A stretch of 64,000 nt of DNA from Prevotellaceae bacterium MN60. Its GTDB lineage: Bacteria; Bacteroidota; Bacteroidia; Bacteroidales; Bacteroidaceae. The notes beneath the pieces were generated by a model. It saw only the letters and a list, made by a program, of their open reading frames with translations, did no database searches and was not told where the DNA came from. The translations under genes and the position numbers were made by a program. The first letter of the stretch is position 1. Each line of letters opens with the position of its first letter. Positions 1 to 6,494 of this stretch are shown in pieces. The stretch covers positions 60,020 through 124,019 of the forward strand of contig FZQZ01000007.1 in NCBI GenBank assembly GCA_900199555.1, given 5' to 3'.

Positions 1-496
1 CCTGCAATATTACGAGCCAGAGACACTGCAGAAGATTATCGAGCGCTCAGCCAGCATCTTGCGTGTGCCTATCACCAGCGATGCCTCTGCCGAGATAGCT
101 CGTCGCTCTCGTGGAACGCCCCGTATAGCCAATGCCCTGCTCAGAAGAGTACGCGACTTTGCACAGGTAAAGGGCACCGGACGCATCGACACGCAGATTA
201 CGAAGATAGCCCTTACGGCACTCAATATCGACCAATATGGTCTTGACGAGATAGACAATCGCATCCTGCTCACCATCATCGACAAGTTCCGTGGTGGTCC
301 TGTGGGTATCACTACTATTGCCACCGCTATCGGTGAAGACTCTGGCACCATTGAGGAGGTGTATGAACCCTTCCTGATTATGGAGGGTTTCATCAAGCGT
401 ACCCCACGTGGTCGTATGGTAACCGAACTGGCATACAGACACTTTGGTCGCAATCCCTATTCTGGGAATATCATGGAGCCAGGACTGTTTGAATGA
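1..496 (+). CDS. ruvB: Holliday junction branch-migration helicase RuvB, C-terminal part
   Basis: The open frame enters from the left edge (first complete codon at 2), so only the C-terminal part is present. It carries the RuvB C-terminal signature EIARRSRGTPRIANALLRR followed by VRDFAQVKGTG, and then the winged-helix domain that grips DNA (about the last 80 residues, with GGPVGITTIATAIGEDSGTI). RuvB is the hexameric AAA+ motor that, with RuvA, migrates Holliday junctions. The Walker motifs lie outside the window. It ends TGA, 20 nt before coaD; ruvB, coaD and ybeY are co-oriented and closely spaced, probably one transcript. The spacer contains three runs of a GAATAG-like hexamer. Confidence 0.95.
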   Translation, partial: LQYYEPETLQKIIERSASILRVPITSDASAEIARRSRGTPRIANALLRRVRDFAQVKGTGRIDTQITKIALTALNIDQYGLDEIDNRILLTIIDKFRGGPVGITTIATAIGEDSGTIEEVYEPFLIMEGFIKRTPRGRMVTELAYRHFGRNPYSGNIMEPGLFE

Positions 497-516
497 ATAG
501 TGAATAGAGAATAGTT

Positions 517-972
517 ATGACAAGAACAGGAATATTTGTAGGCAGTTTTAACCCGTTCACTGTGGGCCACGATTCTATCGTGACTCGCGCACTCCCCCTC
601 TTCGATCGCTTGGTCATTGGAGTGGTAGGCGACCAGGTGCACAAGCCCGATATGCCTAGTGCCGAGGAGCGCATCAAGGCCATCCGCGAGGTCTATCAAG
701 ACGAGCCACGCATAGAGGTGAAACCTTACTATGGATTGGCTGTCGACTTTGCTAAGGCTGAGAATGCCCACTTCATCGTAAAGGGTGTACGCTCAGTGAA
801 AGACTTTGAATACGAGCGCGAACAGGCGGACATCAATCGCCAGTTGGCAGGTATCGAGACCATCCTGCTCTATGCCGAGCCACACCTCTCGTCTATCTCT
901 TCAACAATGGTACGCGAACTGCAGCACTTTGGTGTTGACGTTACGCCCTATCTCCCTCACAAAACTCATTAA
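517..972 (+). CDS. coaD: Phosphopantetheine adenylyltransferase
   Basis: This 151-residue protein catalyses the penultimate step of coenzyme A synthesis: 4'-phosphopantetheine plus ATP gives dephospho-CoA plus pyrophosphate. It is a cytoplasmic nucleotidyltransferase of the HIGH superfamily. The N-terminal nucleotide-binding loop is GSFNPFTVGH (residues 9-18), with Asn where many homologues have Asp. GVRSVKDFEYE and the C-terminal ISSTMVREL are the other family motifs. Length is normal for CoaD. It is followed 4 nt after its stop by ybeY. Confidence 0.96.
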   Translation: MTRTGIFVGSFNPFTVGHDSIVTRALPLFDRLVIGVVGDQVHKPDMPSAEERIKAIREVYQDEPRIEVKPYYGLAVDFAKAENAHFIVKGVRSVKDFEYEREQADINRQLAGIETILLYAEPHLSSISSTMVRELQHFGVDVTPYLPHKTH

Positions 973-976
973 TACT

Positions 977-1387
977 ATGATTACCTATTCTTCAGAAAAC
1001 GTAAAGTTCCCCAATATCAAGCGTCGCGAGACCACCGCATGGATTCGTCGTGTTGCTGCCACCTATGGCAAGAAAGTAGGAGAGGTGGGCTACCTCTTCT
1101 GTGACGATGAGCACATCCTTGAGGTCAACCGCGAATACTTGCAGCACGACTATTATACTGACATCATCACTTTCGACTATTGCGAAGACGATGTGTTGAA
1201 TGGCGACCTTGTTATCTCGCTGGATACCGTACGCTCTAATGCCGAACTCTTCCACAAGGATTACGACGAAGAGTTGCATCGCGTCATTATTCACGGCATC
1301 CTTCATCTTTGCGGTCAGAACGACAAAGGTCCTGGCGAGCGTGAGCAGATGGAAGCAGCCGAGAACAAGGCACTGGCTTTGCGCTAA
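977..1387 (+). CDS. ybeY: Endoribonuclease YbeY (rRNA maturation factor)
   Basis: The protein is 136 residues from the ATG at 977; the frame stays open further upstream inside coaD, but homology begins here and the spacing to the coaD stop is only 4 nt. The family processes 16S rRNA 3' ends and takes part in ribosome quality control. The metal site reads HGILHLCGQND: His and His are kept, but the third ligand position of the usual H-x3-H-x5-H is Asp. I believe this substitution is common in Bacteroidota, from memory. The core fold segment EVNREYLQHDYYTDIITFDY is typical. Confidence 0.93.
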   Translation: MITYSSENVKFPNIKRRETTAWIRRVAATYGKKVGEVGYLFCDDEHILEVNREYLQHDYYTDIITFDYCEDDVLNGDLVISLDTVRSNAELFHKDYDEELHRVIIHGILHLCGQNDKGPGEREQMEAAENKALALR

Positions 1388-1410
1388 ACAACATCTGCTT
1401 TTTTCTTATT

Positions 1411-1555
1411 GAGTATTCAGCTCTGAATATAGTACATTCAGCGCTGAATACTATTGTTTTGAGGTGCAATACAATAACTATTGAGGTGCGAGAGTAACTG
1501 ATTCAGCGCTGAGTGTAGCTGATTGGGAGTTGAATGTAGCTAATTCGGAGCCCGT
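1411..1555. repeat. Degenerate 21-22 nt tandem phrase array (locus 1, part a)
   Basis: About seven imperfect units of 21-23 nt follow one another. Each contains a variant of TTCAGCGCTGA or TTGAGGTGC and ends in a variant of TAGCTGA. No long reading frame runs through it. The same unit family, on the same strand, makes up the first half of the array at 39481. It is not a CRISPR array because the whole unit is semi-conserved and there is no spacer. Confidence 0.75.
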
Positions 1556-1587
1556 CAATTTAGTATAGCACGTGGTAGGGGAAAGAC

Positions 1588-1619
1588 TTGGATTTCGCTT
1601 AAAAATTATGTATCTTTGC
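1588..1619 (+). promoter_or_regulatory. Bacteroidota-type promoter reading into the 1651 array
   Basis: A TTG at 1588-1590 (-33 element) and TATCTTTGC at 1611-1619 (-7 element) are about 20 nt apart, the normal spacing for the main sigma factor of this phylum. Downstream sequence (CATCCTAATGG...AAACATAACATGAAA) closely matches that after the second promoter at 1985, so the two start regions look like paralogous copies. Confidence 0.65.
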
Positions 1620-1650
1620 ATCCTAATGGAAAAAGGCGTAAAAACATAAC

Positions 1651-1960
1651 ATGAAAACGAAAAAATACGCCACGTACGATTCTGTGCATGGCGTGTACGA
1701 ATCTGTGCGTGTCACGCACGAATTTTTCTGTGGCGTATACGGAGCTGTACGTGGCATATTCAGCGTTGTGCGTGGCGTATTCAGAATCTCCGTGAATAGT
1801 GCCACTTTAGCATCGGAAAGGTGCCACTATTGCAAGGCAAAACAAACTATATTGACGTCCAAAACAGGCACTATTCCAGTGCAAAAGTGGCACTATTCCG
1901 ATGTTGCGGAGGCTCTATGCTTTTCTTCTGCTCTTCGGAGCGCAAGATGTAGGCGAAATA
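1651..1960 (+). repeat. 21-22 nt tandem phrase array inside a 107-codon open frame
   Basis: From ATG 1651 a frame runs to 1974. The DNA is a string of about eleven 21-22 nt units. The first six (to about 1795) are variants of TGGCGTATACGGAGCTGTACG and give heptapeptide variants of GVYESVR; the later ones are variants of CAAAAGTGGCACTATTCCGATG. The unit length slips between 20 and 23, so a translated heptad would not be maintained throughout. I therefore treat it as a repeat rather than a gene, though the promoter and ATG mean the first part could be translated. Confidence 0.7.
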
Positions 1961-1993
1961 TTTGGATTAAATGAAAATTATTTTTAACTTTGC
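1961..1993 (+). promoter_or_regulatory. Bacteroidota-type promoter reading into the nested inverted repeats
   Basis: TTTG at 1961-1964 and TAACTTTGC at 1985-1993 are separated by about 20 nt. Transcription would begin around 1997 and run through the first nested inverted repeat. Confidence 0.65.
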
Positions 1994-1999
1994 ATCCTA

Positions 2000-2068
2000 A
2001 TGAAACAGAACAAGAAACATAACATGAAAGTAAAGTGTCTTAGGGTGTTAGTGGCGATAAAAACATAA
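2000..2068 (+). other. Possible 22-codon leader micro-ORF
   Basis: ATG 2000 directly after the 1985 promoter opens a 22-codon frame (internal ATG at 2024) that ends in AIKT and a TAA at 2066-2068, exactly where the inner arm of the first nested inverted repeat starts. A 12-codon frame at 2309-2347 ends at the same structural point in the third repeat. Whether either is translated is unknown. Confidence 0.3.
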
Positions 2069-2147
2069 ACCCCTTCGCGTACCGCGCGCATATACGCAGT
2101 ACGCGTGAAGTTTATAAAAACTAATACCCTAATGCCCTAATACACTT
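2033..2147. repeat. Nested inverted repeat, copy 1
   Basis: The outer arms 2033-2051 and 2121-2147 are complementary; the right arm holds CCCTAAT twice where the left holds its complement once. The inner arms 2067-2085 (AAACCCCTTCGCGTACCGC) and 2096-2113 (GCAGTACGCGTGAAGTTT) are also complementary, with a 10-nt apical loop. The inner core is shared with copies 2 and 3, while the outer arms are not. Confidence 0.85.
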
Positions 2148-2284
2148 AAAGTGTGACGTTGTGACACTATGACGGTAGAAATTGCAAACCCTACGCGTAC
2201 CGTGCACACGCCCACACGTATAATAAGAACAGGCGGTACGCGTAGACTTTAGAAAAACTAATGTCATAGTGTCACCTCGTCACC
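2148..2284. repeat. Nested inverted repeat, copy 2
   Basis: The outer arms 2148-2173 and 2262-2284 pair over GTCATAGTGTCAC and CGTCAC and are made of repeated GTCA words. The inner arms 2186-2202 (AAACCCTACGCGTACCG) and 2234-2250 (CGGTACGCGTAGACTTT) pair almost completely. The apical loop contains CACACGTATAATAAGAACAG, which resembles the loop of copy 3. Confidence 0.85.
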
Positions 2285-2312
2285 ACTAAACATTAAAAAC
2301 AAAAGAATATGA

Positions 2313-2446
2313 AATACAGATTACAGATAAAAACAAAATTTCTATAAACCCCATGCGTACGTGAGGCGCACCCGCACACGTATTATAAGTACAGGTGTAC
2401 GCATAGACTTTTAAGAAATCATCTGTATGATCTGTATATCTGTATT
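2313..2446. repeat. Nested inverted repeat, copy 3
   Basis: The outer arms 2313-2328 (AATACAGATTACAGAT) and 2421-2446 pair, and the right arm has CTGTAT three times. The inner arms 2346-2363 (AAACCCCATGCGTACGTG) and 2395-2412 (GTGTACGCATAGACTTTT) pair. The loop contains CACACGTATTATAAGTACAG. It ends 28 nt before the serpin gene. Confidence 0.85.
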
Positions 2447-2473
2447 AATAACACAAACGAAAGCCACGCAATT

Positions 2474-3766
2474 ATGACAAAGATAATAAAGAACAAAATG
2501 AATAAAATACAAATGCTCATCATGATGATTGCTACAATGGTTATGTGTGTTGGTTGCCAATACACAAGAATGTCATTAGAAGAGGTTGCAGCAGATACAG
2601 ATGCCAAGATCGTAATTGATGAAGCTGAAAAGGAAATTATCAATGGCACAAATGACTTCTCTTTCGAAATGGTTAAGTCTTTTATGGCGGCGAACAAGGG
2701 TAAAGACTTTGTGATATCTCCATTAAGTGTGGTATATTCGCTTGAAATTATTAACAATGGCGCAAATGGGAGTACTAAGCAACTCTTACAAAAACACCTC
2801 GGAGCGTCAAAATATGAACAAAATGATGTCAATTCGTTGTGGCATAAACTGATGATTCGTCATGCAAAAGTCTATGAGAACAAGAAAGCTGGTTGGAAGT
2901 CTGCTTTCTTGAAATCGTCCAATTTGCTTCTTTATCGTGATGAACATAATATAAATCATAACTTTATCAAGACAATAGGTGATGACTATTTTGCAGATTG
3001 TCTACCATTTGTCCAACAGAATGATGCACAGCAGATAGTTGATGAATGGAATAAAGAAATGAATCATGGGATAATAAAAAGAATTCCCTTAGACTTTGAC
3101 GAGAGCACTAACGTCTGCTTAATTAACACGATGTTGTTCAAAGCGGCATGGAGTCATGAGTTTGAAGAGACGGAAATAGACACCTTCTATGTTAAAAATA
3201 ATGACTTTCGAATGGTAAATATGATGTGGCAGAGAGAAACTGAAGGCCATTATAAATATATGCAGAACGAACAATATTCAATGCTTCGTATGCCATATAT
3301 CGGGGCGTTCTATATGGATGTGATATTGCCTCATAAAGGGATTCCCATTGATAGTTTGATGAGAAAAATAGATTTGAATGCATATAAAAAGAGTACCCAA
3401 ATGCTCAAGAAGTATGATGAGATTGAGGTTAAGTTTCCCAAATTTCATATACAATCGGAGATTAATCTAGAAACGCTATTGTCGAATATGGGACTTTTCG
3501 AGTTGTTCTCAGAAAAAGCAAATCTTAGCTTAATGTCTAATGAGCCACTTTATATTAATAAGATGCGACAAAAAAATGATATGAATGTTGACGAGAAAGG
3601 CACTTCTGCTCAAGCAGTTACAATCACTGATATTGTACTATGTGAGATAGCTACTCGTGACCCTGAAAGGGCAGAGTTTTTTGCTAATCGTCCTTTCTTC
3701 TTCTTTATCTGCGACTCTTTCGGAACCATTTGTTTCGCAGGGACATATAATGGTTTCGCAGAATAG
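2474..3766 (+). CDS. Serpin-family protease inhibitor, predicted lipoprotein
   Basis: The product has 430 residues, or 422 if the ATG at 2498 (MNKIQML) is used, which gives a cleaner lipoprotein signal ending MCVGC. After the signal the full serpin fold follows: FVISPLSVVYSLEIINNGANG near residues 75-95, the hinge VDEKGTSAQAVT before the reactive loop, and FFANRPFFFFI near the C-terminus. The small residues at the hinge fit an inhibitory serpin, although the loop is about six residues longer than in alpha-1-antitrypsin by my count, so the P1 residue is uncertain. Serpins trap serine or cysteine proteases by covalent suicide inhibition; a lipoprotein form would guard the envelope against host or rival proteases. 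The gene is visibly more AT-rich than its neighbours and sits beside a repeat block, which suggests acquisition. Confidence 0.9.
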   Translation: MTKIIKNKMNKIQMLIMMIATMVMCVGCQYTRMSLEEVAADTDAKIVIDEAEKEIINGTNDFSFEMVKSFMAANKGKDFVISPLSVVYSLEIINNGANGSTKQLLQKHLGASKYEQNDVNSLWHKLMIRHAKVYENKKAGWKSAFLKSSNLLLYRDEHNINHNFIKTIGDDYFADCLPFVQQNDAQQIVDEWNKEMNHGIIKRIPLDFDESTNVCLINTMLFKAAWSHEFEETEIDTFYVKNNDFRMVNMMWQRETEGHYKYMQNEQYSMLRMPYIGAFYMDVILPHKGIPIDSLMRKIDLNAYKKSTQMLKKYDEIEVKFPKFHIQSEINLETLLSNMGLFELFSEKANLSLMSNEPLYINKMRQKNDMNVDEKGTSAQAVTITDIVLCEIATRDPERAEFFANRPFFFFICDSFGTICFAGTYNGFAE

Positions 3767-3802
3767 GGCGAAAACATTAGGGACAGGTCCCTGTATCGTA
3801 TA

Positions 3803-3928
3803 TTACTTTTTCTGCTTCTTCTTTATTTCGCAGATAAAGGAGATAAATGCGATAATTACACCTAACACTCCTACCGCTAAGCATATCAGCTGAAAGTTTT
3901 CCTTGGCCCATGTCATCGTAATATCCAT
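3803..3928 (-). CDS. Small single-pass membrane protein (41 aa)
   Basis: ATG at 3928 to TAA at 3803 encodes 41 residues. A hydrophobic segment (about residues 14-33, LICLAVGVLGVIIAFISFIC) is followed by a strongly basic tail (KKKQKK), which predicts a membrane anchor with a cytoplasmic C-terminus. An alternative start is Met5. It lies 16 nt downstream of the LOG-family gene on the same strand and is probably co-transcribed. I do not recognise a named family and assign no function. A GGGACAGGTCCC palindrome lies between it and the convergent serpin gene. Confidence 0.7.
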   Translation of the reverse strand: MDITMTWAKENFQLICLAVGVLGVIIAFISFICEIKKKQKK

Positions 3929-3944
3929 AACAATAACTGAATTT

Positions 3945-4490
3945 TTAATTAGTAACTGATGAATTAAGAATGTCCTCTAGTTCTGCAATACTGCTGGCCA
4001 CACCGATATAGTCGCGCCAGTTGCCACGAATCATGCCACGATGCTGCATATCGTCGAGCATAGCGATGGTGCTATCCCAGAAGCCACGGATGTTGTAGAG
4101 AACCACTTGCTTATGATGATAACCAATGGTGCGAGAGGCTGCTATGGTGAAAATCTCGTCGAGCGTGCCTATGCCACCAGGCAGGGCGATGAAGACGTCG
4201 CTGGCTTCAAGCATCAGCTGTTTGCGCTCGCTGAGATTGTTGCACGTAATCACTTCGTCATTGTATTGCGAAGTGCGCCCAGTCTCTTCTACAATACTGG
4301 GGACAACACCAATGGTATGACCACCTGCAGCTTTCGTAGCCTTTGCCACACACTCCATCAGTCCTTGGTTTACTCCACCAAAGACAAGCTCATGACCATT
4401 CCCAGCCATCCATCGGCCAAGCTCCTCTGTGGCCTGAAAGAACGATTGATCTATCGTATTATTTGCAGAGCAAAATACACTTATCTTCAT
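3945..4490 (-). CDS. LOG-family nucleotide 5'-monophosphate phosphoribohydrolase
   Basis: This 181-residue Rossmann-like protein has the family signature PGGIGTLDEIF around residues 104-114 and GGVNQGLMECVAKA earlier. LOG enzymes remove ribose 5'-phosphate from (cytokinin-type) nucleotides; in bacteria the physiological substrate is often unknown and older annotation called them lysine decarboxylases. The start codon lies only about 4-7 nt from the predicted transcription start of its promoter (box at 4498-4506), so the leader is nearly absent. The small membrane protein gene follows. Confidence 0.88.
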   Translation of the reverse strand: MKISVFCSANNTIDQSFFQATEELGRWMAGNGHELVFGGVNQGLMECVAKATKAAGGHTIGVVPSIVEETGRTSQYNDEVITCNNLSERKQLMLEASDVFIALPGGIGTLDEIFTIAASRTIGYHHKQVVLYNIRGFWDSTIAMLDDMQHRGMIRGNWRDYIGVASSIAELEDILNSSVTN

Positions 4491-4497
4491 AATGTTG

Positions 4498-4528
4498 GCA
4501 AAGTTACAAAAAAATGTTGTAACTTTGC
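4498..4528. promoter_or_regulatory. Overlapping divergent promoters
   Basis: On the minus strand a TAACTTTGC box occupies 4498-4506 and serves the LOG-family gene. On the plus strand a TAACTTTGC box occupies 4520-4528 and serves the DEAD-box helicase. They are back to back, only 13 nt apart, so the -33 region of each overlaps the other promoter's box. Confidence 0.8.
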
Positions 4529-4551
4529 AGCCGAATTAGAAAATTATTGAT

Positions 4552-6420
4552 TTGAAGACATTTGAAGAACTTGGTGTCAGCGAAGGGATTCGCAGAGCCA
4601 TTGAGGAAATGGGTTTTGTACAGCCCATGCCTGTACAGGAGGAGGTAATACCCTACTTATTAGGAAATCAGAACGACGTGATTGCACTGGCCCAAACGGG
4701 TACAGGTAAGACGGCGGCATTTGGTATTCCCGTATTGCAACGTATTGATGTGACAAGAAAGGAGACGCAGGCACTCATCTTGTCGCCTACTAGAGAGTTG
4801 TGCCTGCAGATTGCCGATGATTTGCGCGACTTCTCGAAATACATGGACGACATCCATATCGAGGCCGTTTATGGCGGTGCATCTATCGAACAACAGATTC
4901 GTGCACTGCGCAAGGGTGTGCAGATTATCGTAGCAACCCCCGGACGACTGATTGACTTGATGAACCGTGGCGTAGCGCAGTTGGATAACGTATATAACGT
5001 GGTGCTGGATGAGGCCGACGAGATGCTGAACATGGGCTTCACGGAGAGCATCAACACCATTCTGGAAGGTATTCCTGAAGATCGTAATACGCTGCTCTTC
5101 TCAGCAACGATGAGTAAGGAGATAGAGCGCATAGCCAAGGGCTACCTGCACGACTACAAAGAGATTGTGGTGGGCTCGCGCAATGAGGGTGCTGAGCACG
5201 TGAACCATATCTACTATATGGTGAATGCTAAGGATAAGTACTTGGCACTGAAGCGTATCGTAGACTTCTATCCTCGCATCTTTGCTATCATCTTCTGTCG
5301 TACGAAGATGGAGACACAGGAGGTGGCTGATAAGCTGATTAAGGATGGCTATAATGCAGAGTCGCTGCATGGCGACCTGAGTCAGCAGCAGCGTGACCTG
5401 ACGATGCAGAAGTTTCGTCAGCATACCGTACAACTGCTGGTAGCTACTGATGTGGCTGCTCGTGGATTGGATGTTGACGACCTGACGCATGTAATCAACT
5501 ACGGATTGCCCGACGATATCGAAAACTATACTCACCGCTCTGGCCGTACTGGTCGTGCCGGAAAGAAGGGTACCAGCATCTGTATTGTTCACAGTCGTGA
5601 GAAGTTTAAGATTCGCAATATCGAGAAGGTTATTGGTAAGGAGTTTGAAAAGGGTGTGATACCTTCGCCAGAGGAGATTTGCAAGAAGCAGCTCTATAAG
5701 GTGATGGACCAGATTGTAAAGGCCGATGTTGATGAGGATCAGATTGGTCCGTTTATGCAGGACATTAGTCGCTACTTTGAGTATATCGACAAGGACGACC
5801 TTATCAAGAAGATTGTCTCTATGGAGTTTGGTAAGTTCCTGGCTTATTATGCTGATGCTCCCGAGATTGGAGTGGTTAGCACCAAGGAGTCAAGAGGTAA
5901 GGAGAGAGGCAGTAAGGAGCCGAGAGGTAAGAAGCAAGCTACACCTACCTCAGAGGGTTATAAGAAGTTGTTTATCAACCTCGGTAAGAAAGACGGATTC
6001 TATCCTGGTGAGCTGATGCAGTTCTTGAATAAGAATGTACGCGGGCACGTGAGCGTAGGACATATCGACTTGCTTACCACCATGTCGTATTTCGAGGTGC
6101 CTGAGGAGGATGCCGAGCGCGTAATCAAATATGTGAACGGTCAGACCTATAAGAAGCGTGAGGTGCGCTGTAACGATGCAGAAGAGGGTGGAAAGCCTAG
6201 CAAGACCAGAAGTTCTAGAGAAACTAGAAGCTCTAGATCATCTAGAGAATCTAGACCATCTAGAAAATCTAGAGAAAGCAAAGAGGCAACCTCTCAGAAG
6301 ACTTACAAGAAAGAAGAGTGGATGCAGTTTATGAATCCCAAGAGCATGAAGCTGAAAGGCGACATTCCCGATTTCTCGGAAGAGGGATGGGCTATCCGCA
6401 AGCCTCGTAAGAAGAAATAA
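4552..6420 (+). CDS. deaD: DEAD-box ATP-dependent RNA helicase with DbpA-type RNA-binding domain
   Basis: The start is a TTG at 4552; the 622-residue frame has no suitable ATG earlier. Motifs in order: AQTGTGKTAAF (Walker A), PTRELCLQ, VLDEADEML, SATMS, then HRSGRTGRAG in the second RecA-like domain. From about residue 465, KLFINLGKKDGFYPGELMQF starts a DbpA/CsdA-like RNA-binding domain. A Ser/Arg-rich tail (residues about 549-585) is encoded by a 9-nt CTAG-containing tandem repeat. The family unwinds RNA in ribosome assembly, mRNA turnover and cold growth; which substrate is used here cannot be read from sequence. A terminator-like hairpin follows at 6438. Confidence 0.95.
   Translation: MKTFEELGVSEGIRRAIEEMGFVQPMPVQEEVIPYLLGNQNDVIALAQTGTGKTAAFGIPVLQRIDVTRKETQALILSPTRELCLQIADDLRDFSKYMDDIHIEAVYGGASIEQQIRALRKGVQIIVATPGRLIDLMNRGVAQLDNVYNVVLDEADEMLNMGFTESINTILEGIPEDRNTLLFSATMSKEIERIAKGYLHDYKEIVVGSRNEGAEHVNHIYYMVNAKDKYLALKRIVDFYPRIFAIIFCRTKMETQEVADKLIKDGYNAESLHGDLSQQQRDLTMQKFRQHTVQLLVATDVAARGLDVDDLTHVINYGLPDDIENYTHRSGRTGRAGKKGTSICIVHSREKFKIRNIEKVIGKEFEKGVIPSPEEICKKQLYKVMDQIVKADVDEDQIGPFMQDISRYFEYIDKDDLIKKIVSMEFGKFLAYYADAPEIGVVSTKESRGKERGSKEPRGKKQATPTSEGYKKLFINLGKKDGFYPGELMQFLNKNVRGHVSVGHIDLLTTMSYFEVPEEDAERVIKYVNGQTYKKREVRCNDAEEGGKPSKTRSSRETRSSRSSRESRPSRKSRESKEATSQKTYKKEEWMQFMNPKSMKLKGDIPDFSEEGWAIRKPRKKK
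6197..6272. repeat. 9-nt periodic CTAG repeat within the helicase gene
   Basis: CTAG occurs at 6197, 6215, 6224, 6233, 6242, 6251, 6260 and 6269: spacing 18 then exactly 9 six times. Read in the gene frame, TCT AGA gives repeated Ser-Arg. A repeat of the same kind lies in murF in another reading frame. Confidence 0.9.
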
Positions 6421-6437
6421 AAAAGACCAGTATAATT

Positions 6438-6478
6438 AAAAAGCCTCCCGCATGATAGCAGGAGACTTTTCTTTTGTT
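6438..6478. terminator. Rho-independent terminator between convergent genes
   Basis: The stem AAAAGCCTCCCGC pairs with GCAGGAGACTTTT around a 6-nt loop, followed by a T-rich run. It lies between the convergent helicase and peptidase genes and has A-rich and T-rich flanks, so it may serve both. Confidence 0.75.
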
Positions 6479-6494
6479 ATCGTTGAAGTGTCAA

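Noticed and set aside
1651..1974. 107-residue open frame as a normal gene
   Set aside because: The protein is only a read-through of 21-22 nt DNA repeats whose period slips out of frame; no protein family features are visible.
2033..2446. Insertion sequence with terminal inverted repeats
   Set aside because: The elements are about 115-137 bp with no room for a transposase, no target duplications are apparent, and outer arms differ between copies, unlike the ends of one IS family.
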